From Thermoanaerobacterales bacterium (lineage in GTDB: Bacteria > Actinomycetota > Acidimicrobiia > Acidimicrobiales > JACDCH01): DNA of 17,654 nt. Positions within the stretch are counted from its first letter, which is position 1. Each line of letters opens with the position of its first letter. The translations under genes were made by a program, and so were the position numbers. The notes under the pieces were generated by a model. The model was not told the origin of the DNA and searched no databases. It worked only from the letters and a program-made list of their open reading frames with translations. This document shows positions 1 through 5,818 of the stretch, piece by piece. The stretch spans positions 1-17,654 of the forward strand of contig PKRH01000073.1 in NCBI GenBank assembly GCA_017577565.1. Direction: 5' to 3'.

Positions 1-155
1 TGTTTTGTTTAACGTGAGCAGCAGGGCCCCTATGTCCCGTCGTCCCCCTCCGTGCGCGCCGTAGAGTGTGAAGAAAGGCCGGAAAGGGCCCCCCGCCCCC
101 CCCCGGCCCCGCCCCCGCCGCGGCGCCGCGGCCGCTGACCCGGCACGACCGCAGC

Positions 156-1031
156 GTGCGCCGCCTCATGCTCGCCGCGGTCGCCGTCGTGCTGGCCACG
201 GTCGCCGGCGTCGTCGTCGGCTGGTCGTACCTGCGGTCGAACGTGCCCACCCACGAGGTCCCCGACCTCGTGGGCATGCAGGCCGACGAGGCCGAGGCCA
301 CGGTCGCCGACTTCGACTGGCGCGTCGTCCGGGAGGAGGAGCACCGGGACGGCACCGAGGAGGGCGAGGTCCTCGCCACCCGCCCGGCGGCCGGCGAGCG
401 CCTGCGCGAGGGCGAGCGGCTGGTGCTCGTCGTGTCGCTGGGCCCGGCGCTCGTCGACGTGCCCGACTACCTGATCGGGATGACCCAGGAGGAGGCCGAG
501 GCCGAGCTGGAGGCGGTCGGCCTGCAGGCCGACTTCGTGCCCCAGCCGAGCCGGAGCTTCGACGAGGGGGTCGTCACCGGCTACGTCGACGAGGACGTGC
601 CCGACCAGCTCCCCCGGGGCTCGACCGTCTCGCTCTACGTCTCCTCGGGCGACGAGGTCGAGGTGCCCGACCTGGAAGGCCTGCCCTACGCCGACGCGGT
701 GACCCGGCTCGAGGACCTGGGGCTCGAGGTCAGGCTGGAGAGCGAGCAGGACGACGACCTCGAGCCGGGGCACGTCGTGCGCACCGAGCCCGAGGCCGGC
801 GAGGAGGTCGAGCTCGGCGACCGGGTGACCGTCGTCGTGTCGGTCGACGTCGTGGAGGTGCCCCGGCTGGGCGGCAAGGACCTCGAGGAGGCGACCGAGC
901 GCTTGGAGGACGCCGGTCTCGAGCTGGGCAACGTCTTCGGACCCCGCGGCGGCAAGGTCCTGGCCACCTGGCCGCTCGAGGGCAGCGAGGTCGCGGTGGG
1001 CAGCACCGTCGACCTCGTCATGCGGCCCTGA
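156..1031 (+). CDS. Membrane-anchored protein with four PASTA domains (N-terminus probably longer, frame-disrupted)
   Basis: PASTA domains bind peptidoglycan fragments or muropeptides outside the cell and are usually attached to PknB-type kinases or penicillin-binding proteins. Here there is no kinase or transpeptidase domain. A hydrophobic anchor at residues 4-23 is followed by four consecutive PASTA units starting near residues 34, 99, 169 and 232. Each opens with a V-P-D/R-L/Y-x-G-like motif and ends in a beta strand of the V-V-S-x-G/D type. The extracellular part is strongly acidic. GTG at 156 is the first start codon in this frame after a stop at 69-71, but it lacks a Shine-Dalgarno sequence. 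The same frame between the poly-C tract and 155 also looks coding, with G or C at every third position where the alternative frame has A/T thirds. The true start may be GTG 68 with one extra C in the tract at 89-104. Domain identity is sure; start and function are inferred. Confidence 0.85.
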   Translation: MRRLMLAAVAVVLATVAGVVVGWSYLRSNVPTHEVPDLVGMQADEAEATVADFDWRVVREEEHRDGTEEGEVLATRPAAGERLREGERLVLVVSLGPALVDVPDYLIGMTQEEAEAELEAVGLQADFVPQPSRSFDEGVVTGYVDEDVPDQLPRGSTVSLYVSSGDEVEVPDLEGLPYADAVTRLEDLGLEVRLESEQDDDLEPGHVVRTEPEAGEEVELGDRVTVVVSVDVVEVPRLGGKDLEEATERLEDAGLELGNVFGPRGGKVLATWPLEGSEVAVGSTVDLVMRP

Positions 1032-1099
1032 GGCGGTCCAGGCCCCGACGCCGCCGGGTCGCGCCACATGGAGTTGTGGCACGAACGCTCTCCGAGGCC

Positions 1100-1128
1100 T
1101 TGACCTCCGGCGACGCTTGCGTCATTGT
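1100..1128 (+). promoter_or_regulatory. Possible sigma70 promoter in the PASTA-SCP2 gap
   Basis: TTGACC at 1100-1105 is followed after exactly 17 bases by CATTGT at 1123-1128. The -35 matches five of six consensus bases; the -10 keeps only the A at position 2 and the T's at positions 3 and 6. No gene follows on this strand, only a run of stem-loops at 1138-1205. It could drive a short RNA or be chance. Confidence 0.3.
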
Positions 1129-1137
1129 GCAGGTTGT

Positions 1138-1207
1138 GCCGGAGCTCCCCCCGGCGCATCGGCGTCTCCCCACATCGCCGAAGGACCTCGACCCGAAGTC
1201 GAGGTTT
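1138..1207 (+). other. Three consecutive stem-loops, the last terminator-like
   Basis: Three adjacent hairpins can be drawn: GCCGG/CCGGC (1138-1142 with 1151-1155), TCGGCG/CGCCGA (1159-1164 with 1176-1181) and a perfect 8-bp stem ACCTCGAC/GTCGAGGT (1185-1192 with 1198-1205, loop CCGAA). The last is followed by a short T-containing stretch and could end transcription. The block lies just downstream of a possible promoter at 1100-1128 and could be a roughly 75-nt RNA, or the terminator region of the PASTA gene. No RNA family was recognised. Confidence 0.35.
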
Positions 1208-1231
1208 CGTCGAGGGCGTGCTGGGTAGTGC

Positions 1232-1260
1232 CTGACATAGCGTTGCGCAGCAACTAGATT
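1232..1260 (+). promoter_or_regulatory. Strong sigma70-type promoter with dyad in the spacer
   Basis: CTGACA at 1232-1237 matches five of six -35 bases. It is followed by a 17-base spacer and TAGATT at 1255-1260, which fits TANNNT. The spacer contains the dyad GTTGCGCAGCAAC at 1242-1254, directly abutting the -10, which could be an operator. The predicted start of transcription (about 1266-1268) coincides with the 5' edge of a long hairpin, and no protein gene follows on this strand. This is the best consensus promoter in the window by eye. Confidence 0.5.
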
Positions 1261-1263
1261 ACG

Positions 1264-1354
1264 GAGCGTGCCGGGCCCGTTGGGGCGGTATGCCGGACGC
1301 GGTGTTCCCCAGCCGCCGCGATGAGGCTGCCGCCCCAGCAGGCTCGGCACGCTC
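1264..1354 (+). ncRNA. Candidate structured small RNA (91-nt near-perfect hairpin)
   Basis: Bases 1264-1288 pair with 1330-1354 in a 25-step helix. The only flaws are one C-A mismatch (1278/1340) and two G-U wobbles (1274/1344 and 1280/1338). Above it come a U-G and an A-U pair, a bulged U, a 3-bp GCC/GGC helix (1292-1294 with 1325-1327), a GGA/AUGA internal loop, a 5-bp CGCGG/CCGCG helix (1298-1302 with 1316-1320) and a 13-base loop. The wobbles pair only in the plus-strand RNA and become C-A mismatches in the complement, which agrees with the promoter at 1232-1260. A GC-rich hairpin at 1362-1383 could terminate it. It has the size of a small SRP RNA but lacks the conserved SRP apical motif, and it resembles no tRNA or 6S RNA that I can recognise. 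It could instead be a DNA inverted repeat. Confidence 0.4.
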
Positions 1355-1361
1355 GCGTCTG

Positions 1362-1383
1362 GGCGCCGGGCACCGCCGGCGCC
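1362..1383. terminator. Perfect 8-bp GC hairpin, possible terminator
   Basis: GGCGCCGG (1362-1369) and CCGGCGCC (1376-1383) form a perfect stem around a 6-base loop. There is no T-tract, as is common for actinobacterial terminators. It lies just after the candidate hairpin RNA and in the convergent gap between the PASTA and SCP2 genes. Confidence 0.4.
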
Positions 1384-1398
1384 GGGCCGATGCGCCGA

Positions 1399-1444
1399 GG
1401 GCGCCCCGTGCGGAGCGCCCCCTCGCGGGCCGGTCAGCGCCGGC
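1399..1444. terminator. Two GC-rich stem-loops after the SCP2 gene
   Basis: GGGCGC (1399-1404) pairs with GCGCCC (1415-1420) around a small inner CC/GG stem. GCCGG (1429-1433) pairs with CCGGC (1440-1444). The second lies 19 bases beyond the stop of the minus-strand SCP2 gene and is the likely terminator for it. There is no T-tract. Confidence 0.4.
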
Positions 1445-1462
1445 AGCGTCGTCGACCCGGGG

Positions 1463-1855
1463 CTACTCGGTGATCTCCTGGATCTTCTTGGCGAGCTCGG
1501 TGTTCACCGGCCCGCTTTGCATGGCCATGGCCTTGGTCATGTCGCCCTGGAGCTTGATCTTGCCGGCCATGAAGGCCTGCATGGCGGCCTGCGGGTTGCC
1601 GTCGACCAGGATGGCCTTGGCCGTCTCGTAGTCGAGCGTGGCCGTGACGTCGGGGGAGTCGAGGTGCCCCGTGTCGAGGTCGACCTGCCCGCTGGTCGTG
1701 TCCAGGTGGGCATCGACCGAGCCGCTGCCGAACGGCACGTCGGTGATGACCAGGTTCATCTTCACCGGCTGTGGGCTGGTCGCCGGCGCGCCGGCCTCCT
1801 CGCGCAGCTTGCGCGCCGCCTCGATCCACTCGTCCGACAGGAACTGGTACGCCAC
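1463..1855 (-). CDS. SCP2 sterol/lipid-carrier domain protein
   Basis: This 130-residue protein is a stand-alone SCP2 domain, a small alpha/beta fold that holds fatty acids, sterols or other hydrophobic ligands in a tunnel. It is diagnosed by its second half: the D-Y-E-T-A-K-A-I-L segment, then A-M-Q-A-F-M-A-G-K-I-K-L-Q-G-D-M (about residues 89-106), the characteristic SCP2 pattern just before the C-terminal helix. There is no signal peptide, so it should be cytoplasmic. The GTG start at 1853-1855 is supported by AGGGAGG five bases upstream (complement of 1861-1867). Stand-alone SCP2 proteins often accompany lipid catabolism, but no such genes adjoin it here, so the ligand is unknown. The 89-base gap to the upstream lipoprotein gene contains an inverted repeat and a possible terminator, so the two are probably separate transcripts. 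Confidence 0.92.
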   Translation of the reverse strand: MAYQFLSDEWIEAARKLREEAGAPATSPQPVKMNLVITDVPFGSGSVDAHLDTTSGQVDLDTGHLDSPDVTATLDYETAKAILVDGNPQAAMQAFMAGKIKLQGDMTKAMAMQSGPVNTELAKKIQEITE

Positions 1856-1898
1856 AGGTGCCTCCCTCGCTCGTGGACGTCAGCGAACTGTCGCGCGA

Positions 1899-1916
1899 TT
1901 GCAGGCGCTACTGCAA
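1899..1916. promoter_or_regulatory. Inverted repeat upstream of the SCP2 gene, possible operator
   Basis: TTGCAGGCGCTACTGCAA has perfect 6-base arms around a 6-base spacer. It lies about 45 bases upstream of the SCP2 start, in the region where that gene's promoter must be. The size and symmetry fit a dimeric repressor site. The regulator is unknown. Confidence 0.3.
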
Positions 1917-1923
1917 ACGTCGT

Positions 1924-1940
1924 GCGGGGCCGGGGCCCGC
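1924..1940 (-). terminator. Short hairpin after the lipoprotein gene
   Basis: GCGGG (1924-1928) and CCCGC (1936-1940) form a 5-bp stem just beyond the lipoprotein stop codon on the minus strand. It is a weak candidate terminator without a T-tract. Confidence 0.25.
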
Positions 1941-1944
1941 CGCC

Positions 1945-2316
1945 TCAGCCGCCCTCGGCCGTCGAGGTGGTCGTCGACTCGGCGGGCTCGGTGGTCGTCG
2001 AGCCGTCGCCGTCCTCGGCGTCGCCGCTCGTGCCGCCCCCGCCCAGGCAGTCGTCGAGGATGCTGGTGATCGTCTCCTCGGCGCCCTCGGGCAGGTCGTC
2101 CGGCTCGTCGGCGGCGGCGATCTCGTTGTAGGTGTCCTGGTCGTCGCCGTACTCGTCGTCGATGCCGTCGGCGATGCAGTTCGCCTGGTCCTCGTCGAGG
2201 CCGGCGTCGGTCATGGCGTCGACGACGTCGCCCCGCTTGGCGTCGTTGCTCGCGCAGGCGGCGAGCCCGAGGACGAGAGCGGCTGCGAGCGCGGCGAGCT
2301 GGAGACGACGGGTCAT
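1945..2316 (-). CDS. Small secreted lipoprotein, acidic with paired cysteines, function unknown
   Basis: This 123-residue precursor starts M-T-R-R followed by an Ala/Leu-rich hydrophobic stretch and a lipobox ending L-A-A-C. It should be exported by Sec, lipidated on Cys21 and anchored to the outer face of the membrane. The mature part is very acidic. It has two further cysteines, C47 (A-N-C-I-A-D) and C90 (D-D-C-L), flanking a helical segment; they could form a disulfide. The last 25 or so residues are Thr/Ser/Glu-rich and probably disordered. ATG at 2316 was chosen because the signal peptide begins there; the frame stays open upstream to 2382 but that extension is not signal-like. GAGGTG lies roughly ten bases before the start. 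I do not recognise a named family. Its position between tetR and the SCP2 gene does not reveal a role. Confidence 0.8.
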   Translation of the reverse strand: MTRRLQLAALAAALVLGLAACASNDAKRGDVVDAMTDAGLDEDQANCIADGIDDEYGDDQDTYNEIAAADEPDDLPEGAEETITSILDDCLGGGGTSGDAEDGDGSTTTEPAESTTTSTAEGG

Positions 2317-2352
2317 GGAGCGGTGCACCTCGGATGAGCTGATGACCGGACC

Positions 2353-2358
2353 ACGGTA
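2353..2358 (-). promoter_or_regulatory. Possible -10 element of the lipoprotein gene
   Basis: TACCGT on the minus strand fits TANNNT and lies 36 bases before the lipoprotein ATG. A weak -35 (GTGAAC) is 18 bases further upstream. Unlike many neighbours, this gene would have a leader with a Shine-Dalgarno-like GAGGTG. Confidence 0.3.
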
Positions 2359-2390
2359 GCGGCGCGGGTCGCCGGCGTTCACACCCGGGG

Positions 2391-3050
2391 TCAGGCCCCG
2401 GCCGCCGTGGCCGGCGCGCTCCCGCGGCGCAGCGCCGCCAGCGAGGTGCGGGCCACCTCCTCGTTCGCCGTCAGCATGCGGGCGACGAGGCGGGCGACGT
2501 AGTCGGACATCTCGTCGAGCGACAGCGTGACGCGACCGGTGCGGTGGAGGTGGCTGAACTGGCCCACCGTGCCGACGACCGACAGGGCGAGCAGCTCGGG
2601 CGGGTCGGTGTCGGTGACGCTCCCGTCGGCCTGGCCCTCGCGGATGAGCGCGGCGACGTCCCGCAGGTGCTGCTCGGTGCTCTCCCGCAGCACGTCCGGC
2701 ACGTTGCGCCGCTCGACCTCGAGCAGCGAGAAGAACGCCGCGTTCTCGGCCATGAAGCGGACGCTGGCCACGGCGCCCTGCAGCAGGCGGACGAGCGCCG
2801 GGGCGCCGTCGTCCATGGCCGCCGCCTGGACCCGCCGCAGCCGGTGGCGCATCTCGACCGCCAGCTCGCGGAACACGGCCTCCTTGTTGTCGAAGTACCA
2901 GTAGAAGAGGCCCTTGGCCACGCCCGCGGTCTCGACGATGTCGGACACCCGGGTCTCGGCGTAGCCCTGCTCGGCGAACAGGCGGGCGGCGGCGTCGAGG
3001 AGCTGCTGCTTGCGCTCGGCGCCCTGCGCGGTGTGCTGTCGGTCGTTCAT
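2391..3050 (-). CDS. TetR-family transcriptional regulator
   Basis: This 219-residue protein has the TetR architecture. An N-terminal DNA-binding domain (about residues 12-60) holds the helix-turn-helix around R-V-S-D-I-V-E-T-A-G-V-A-K-G-L-F-Y, followed by the typical Y-W-Y-F-D-N-K-E-A-V-F ending. The remaining helices form a ligand and dimerisation domain that I cannot assign to a ligand class. It is transcribed divergently from the esterase at 3212. The 161-base gap contains a perfect 16-bp palindrome at 3115-3130 whose right arm overlaps a TTGACC -35 on this gene's strand, with CAGACT 17 bases further on. That suggests autorepression and control of the esterase. The ATG at 3048-3050 has no clear Shine-Dalgarno sequence. 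The family call is secure; the target and inducer are inferred. Confidence 0.93.
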   Translation of the reverse strand: MNDRQHTAQGAERKQQLLDAAARLFAEQGYAETRVSDIVETAGVAKGLFYWYFDNKEAVFRELAVEMRHRLRRVQAAAMDDGAPALVRLLQGAVASVRFMAENAAFFSLLEVERRNVPDVLRESTEQHLRDVAALIREGQADGSVTDTDPPELLALSVVGTVGQFSHLHRTGRVTLSLDEMSDYVARLVARMLTANEEVARTSLAALRRGSAPATAAGA

Positions 3051-3114
3051 GGTCGCGGCGGGCGCCCCCGGCCTCTCGTCGGCCGCGGCGCCCAGGGGGA
3101 CAGTCTGGCGACGC

Positions 3115-3130
3115 TTGACCCAGGGGTCAA
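3115..3130. promoter_or_regulatory. Perfect palindrome, likely TetR operator
   Basis: TTGACCCAGGGGTCAA has 7-base arms that pair perfectly around an AG centre. It lies between the divergent tetR (2391-3050) and esterase (3212-3976) genes. On the minus strand the TTGACC arm is 17 bases from CAGACT (3107-3102), making a plausible tetR promoter that bound repressor would block. On the plus strand a TAGCCT -10 lies at 3142-3147, 21 bases after the other TTGACC. Confidence 0.55.
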
Positions 3131-3211
3131 TAAAGGTGGGCTAGCCTCGGTTGGCCACCGCGGCCCTCCGGGCCGGCCTGCGACCCGGATCGATCTCGAG
3201 GAGCGAGCGCC

Positions 3212-3976
3212 GTGACCCGACCTGAACGCACCGAGGTCCTTCCCGGCTGCGAGCCGTGGCGCGTCGAGGGCGGCCCCCACGGCGCGCTCGTGCTGCACGG
3301 CTTCACCGGCTGCCCCCAGTCGGTGCGCCCGCTGGCCGAGGGGTTCGCCGCGGCCGGGTTCGCCGTCGAGATGCCGCTGCTCCCCGGGCACGGCACGACC
3401 GTCGACGACCTCATCCTCACCGGCTGGCCCGACTGGGCCGCGGCCGCCGAGCAGGCCTACGAGCGGCTCGCCGCCCGCGTCGAGCGGGTCGTCGTCGCCG
3501 GGCTGTCGGCCGGGGGCACGCTGACGGCGTGGCTGGCCGTCCACCACCCCGAGGTGGCCGGCATCGTGTGCGTCAACCCGCTCGTCGGCGTCGACGAGAA
3601 CCTGCTCTCGGCCGTGCAGGGCATGCTCGACGAGGGGACCGACCGCATCGACGCCATCGGCGGCGACATCGCCGACCCCGAGGGCCACGAGGTCGGCTAC
3701 GACGCCACGCCGCTCGGCCCGCTGCTCAGCCTGGCCGAGGGCGCGGCGGCCGTCCGCGACGAGCTCGGCCGCATCACGTGCCCGGCCCTCGTCCTGACCA
3801 GCGCCGAGGACCACGTCGTGCCGCCGTCCAACAGCGACGTGCTGGCCGCCGGCCTCGGGGGGCCGGTCGAGCGGGTGCGGCTCGAGCGCAGCTACCACGT
3901 CGCCACGCTCGACCACGACCGCGACCTGATCGTCGAGCGGGCCGTCGAGTTCGCCCGCCGGGTCACCGGGGCCTGA
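3212..3976 (+). CDS. Alpha/beta-hydrolase, Est30-like carboxylesterase or monoacylglycerol lipase
   Basis: This 254-residue serine hydrolase is likely to act on short- or medium-chain esters in the cytoplasm. Its sequence follows the Est30 carboxylesterase pattern: an oxyanion-region L-H-G-F-T-G at residues 28-33, P-G-H-G at 58-61, the nucleophile elbow G-L-S-A-G-G with Ser99, the acid Asp200 in T-S-A-E-D-H, and His229 in S-Y-H-V-A-T-L-D. All three catalytic residues are present and there is no signal peptide. GTG at 3212 is supported by GAGGAG (3198-3203) eight bases upstream. It is divergent from a TetR gene and shares a palindromic operator with it, so expression is probably induced by a compound that releases TetR, perhaps its own substrate. 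The natural substrate cannot be read from the sequence. Confidence 0.93.
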   Translation: MTRPERTEVLPGCEPWRVEGGPHGALVLHGFTGCPQSVRPLAEGFAAAGFAVEMPLLPGHGTTVDDLILTGWPDWAAAAEQAYERLAARVERVVVAGLSAGGTLTAWLAVHHPEVAGIVCVNPLVGVDENLLSAVQGMLDEGTDRIDAIGGDIADPEGHEVGYDATPLGPLLSLAEGAAAVRDELGRITCPALVLTSAEDHVVPPSNSDVLAAGLGGPVERVRLERSYHVATLDHDRDLIVERAVEFARRVTGA

Positions 3977-4011
3977 GGGAACGCCGTTCCGGGGCGGTGC
4001 AGGCCCCCGCC

Positions 4012-4017
4012 TAGCAT
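4012..4017 (+). promoter_or_regulatory. -10 element of a leaderless gatCA transcript
   Basis: TAGCAT fits TANNNT and ends seven bases before ATG 4025. No Shine-Dalgarno sequence is present, so transcription should begin at or next to that ATG. The -10 overlaps the alternative ATG at 4016, which argues against the longer gatC start. No good -35 is visible. Confidence 0.5.
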
Positions 4018-4024
4018 GGCCCGC

Positions 4025-4324
4025 ATGGCGCACATCACCCGCGACGACGTCGCGCACGTGGCCCGGCTGGCCCGCCTCCAGCTCACCGACGAGGAGCTCG
4101 ACACCTTCACCGACCAGCTGGCCCGGGTGCTCGACCACGCCCGCGACGTCGAGGCGCTCGACCTCGCCGACGTGCCGCCGACGTCCCACCCCTACCCCCT
4201 GCGGAACGTGATGCGCCCCGACGAGGTGCGCCCGTCGCTCGACCGGGACGAGGTGCTCGCCGCCGCCCCCGCCGCCGAGGACGGCCAGTTCCGGGTCCCG
4301 CCGGTCCTGGGGGAGGCCCCGTGA
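4025..4324 (+). CDS. gatC: Asp-tRNA(Asn)/Glu-tRNA(Gln) amidotransferase subunit C
   Basis: GatC is the small subunit of GatCAB, which converts misacylated Glu-tRNA(Gln) or Asp-tRNA(Asn) to Gln- or Asn-tRNA. It wraps around and stabilises the A-B interface. The 99-residue product has the family signature I-T-R-D-D-V-A-H-V-A-R-L-A-R-L-Q-L near its start. It also has the central L-D-H-A-R-D-V-E-A-L-D segment, the P-T-S-H-P linker and the R-P-D-E-V motif. ATG 4025 is preferred over ATG 4016 because it lies seven bases after a TANNNT element and gives the usual short N-terminus. The stop codon overlaps the gatA start by four bases (GTGA), indicating translational coupling. Confidence 0.96.
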   Translation: MAHITRDDVAHVARLARLQLTDEELDTFTDQLARVLDHARDVEALDLADVPPTSHPYPLRNVMRPDEVRPSLDRDEVLAAAPAAEDGQFRVPPVLGEAP

Positions 4325-5778
4325 GCGCCGCCGACGTCCCCGCCGGCGACACCGCGCTCGGCATCGCCGCGGCCGTCCGGTCCGGCACCCGGTCGGCCGT
4401 CGAGGTCGTCGAGGAGCACCTCACGGCCATCGCCGCCCGCGACGGCGAGCTCAACGCCTTCAACCTCGTCACCGCCGACCAGGCCCGCCAGGCCGCGCTC
4501 GCCATCGACGAGCGCGTCGCCGCCGGCGAGGACCCGGGCCCGCTGGCCGGCGTGCCGGTCGCGCTCAAGGACAACCTGTGCACCCGGGGCGTGCCCACCA
4601 CCTGCTCGTCGCGCATCCTCGAGGGCTGGCGGCCGCCCTACGACGCCACCGTCGTCGAGCGGCTGGTCGCGGCCGGGGCGGTCGTCGTGGGCAAGACCAA
4701 CCTCGACGAGTTCGCCATGGGCAGCTCGACCGAGAACTCCGCCTTCGGCCCCACCCGCAACCCCCACGACCCGAGCCGGGTGCCCGGCGGGTCGTCGGGC
4801 GGCTCGGCGGCGGCGGTGGCGGCGGGGTTCGCGCCCGTGTCCCTCGGGTCCGACACCGGCGGGTCGATCCGCCAGCCGGCCGCGCTCTGCGGCGTCGTCG
4901 GGGTGAAGCCGACCTACGGCGCCGTGTCCCGCTACGGCCTGGTGGCCTTCGCCAGCTCGCTCGACCAGGTCGGGCCGTTCGCCCGCACCGTCGCCGACGC
5001 CGCGGCGGTGCTCGAGGTCATCGGCGGGCACGACCCCCGGGACAGCACGTCCATCCCCCGGCCGGCGCCGTCGCTGGTGGCGGAGCTCGAGGCCGGCGTC
5101 CAGGGGCTGCGGGTCGGGCTCGTGACCGAGCTGTGCGAGGGCGAGGGGATCGAGCCGGGGGTCGCCGCCCGGGTCGACGACGCCGCGGCGGCGCTGGAGG
5201 CCGCGGGGGCGACGGTCGACAAGGTGTCCGTGCCCGCCGCGGTCCACGGCCTGTCCGCCTACTACCTCATCGCGCCCGCCGAGGCGTCGAGCAACCTCGC
5301 CCGCTACGACGGCGTCCGCTACGGGCTCCGGGTCGACGCCCCCACGACCGGCGAGATGTACGACCGCACCCGTACCGAGGGCTTCGGGGCCGAGGTCAAG
5401 CGGCGCATCATGCTCGGCACCTACGCGCTGTCGGCCGGCTACTACGAGGCGTTCTACGGCAAGGCCCAGAAGGTGCGGACGCTGATCATCCGCGACTTCG
5501 AGGCCGCCTACGAGCAGTTCGACGTGCTGCTCAGCCCGACGTCGCCGACCACGGCCTTCCCGCTGGGCGCCAAGACGGCCGACCCGCTCGCCATGTACAT
5601 GAACGACGTCTGCACGGTGCCGTCCAGCCTCGCCGGCCACCCGGCGATCTCGGTGCCCTTCGGCACCGACGAGAGCGGCCTGCCGGTGGGGGTGCAGGTC
5701 ATGGCGCCGGCGCTCGGGGAGCCGGTCATGTTCCGCGTGGCCGCGGCCCTGGAGGCCGCGGCGCCCGGGCGCGGCTGA
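4321..5778 (+). CDS. gatA: Asp-tRNA(Asn)/Glu-tRNA(Gln) amidotransferase subunit A
   Basis: GatA is the glutaminase/amidase subunit: it hydrolyses glutamine and passes ammonia through a channel to GatB. The 485 residues form a full-length amidase-signature protein. The catalytic triad is visible as Lys83 (V-A-L-K-D-N), Ser158 in the P-G-G-S-S-G-G-S loop and the nucleophile Ser182 in G-S-D-T-G-G-S-I-R-Q-P. The spacings equal those of the characterised Staphylococcus enzyme. The GTG start overlaps the gatC stop and has GGAGG four bases upstream within gatC. gatB is not immediately downstream: a convergent quinone oxidoreductase gene intervenes, so the subunits must be matched from two transcripts. 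Confidence 0.98.
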   Translation: MSAADVPAGDTALGIAAAVRSGTRSAVEVVEEHLTAIAARDGELNAFNLVTADQARQAALAIDERVAAGEDPGPLAGVPVALKDNLCTRGVPTTCSSRILEGWRPPYDATVVERLVAAGAVVVGKTNLDEFAMGSSTENSAFGPTRNPHDPSRVPGGSSGGSAAAVAAGFAPVSLGSDTGGSIRQPAALCGVVGVKPTYGAVSRYGLVAFASSLDQVGPFARTVADAAAVLEVIGGHDPRDSTSIPRPAPSLVAELEAGVQGLRVGLVTELCEGEGIEPGVAARVDDAAAALEAAGATVDKVSVPAAVHGLSAYYLIAPAEASSNLARYDGVRYGLRVDAPTTGEMYDRTRTEGFGAEVKRRIMLGTYALSAGYYEAFYGKAQKVRTLIIRDFEAAYEQFDVLLSPTSPTTAFPLGAKTADPLAMYMNDVCTVPSSLAGHPAISVPFGTDESGLPVGVQVMAPALGEPVMFRVAAALEAAAPGRG

Positions 5779-5790
5779 CGCCGTCCCGGC

Positions 5791-5805
5791 GCGGCCCCGG
5801 GCCGC
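5791..5805. terminator. Convergent terminator hairpin between gatA and the oxidoreductase
   Basis: GCGGCC (5791-5796) pairs with GGCCGC (5800-5805) around a 3-base loop in the 40-base convergent gap. It has no T-tract and could serve both strands. Confidence 0.4.
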
Positions 5806-5818
5806 CGCCCGCCGCCGG

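Noticed and set aside
30..64. Ten-codon open frame ATG 32 to TAG 62-64 upstream of the PASTA gene
   Set aside because: It has no ribosome site, no repeated regulatory codons and no terminator stem after it, so there is no reason to call it a leader peptide.
68..1228. 386-codon open frame overlapping the PASTA gene on the same strand
   Set aside because: Its product is almost all Arg, Gly, Ala and Pro, a frame-shifted reading of the PASTA gene. Only its first few codons (68 to about 100) may belong to a real N-terminus.
1018..1350. 110-codon minus-strand open frame in the PASTA-SCP2 gap
   Set aside because: There is no family similarity and no ribosome site, and it crosses two plus-strand promoters and the long hairpin. 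The third-position composition is not coding-like.
1264..1354. SRP (4.5S) RNA, tRNA or 6S RNA as the identity of the long hairpin
   Set aside because: The size suits a small SRP RNA, but the conserved GGAAGG/AGCA apical motif is absent. It has no cloverleaf or T-loop and no 6S-type central bubble.
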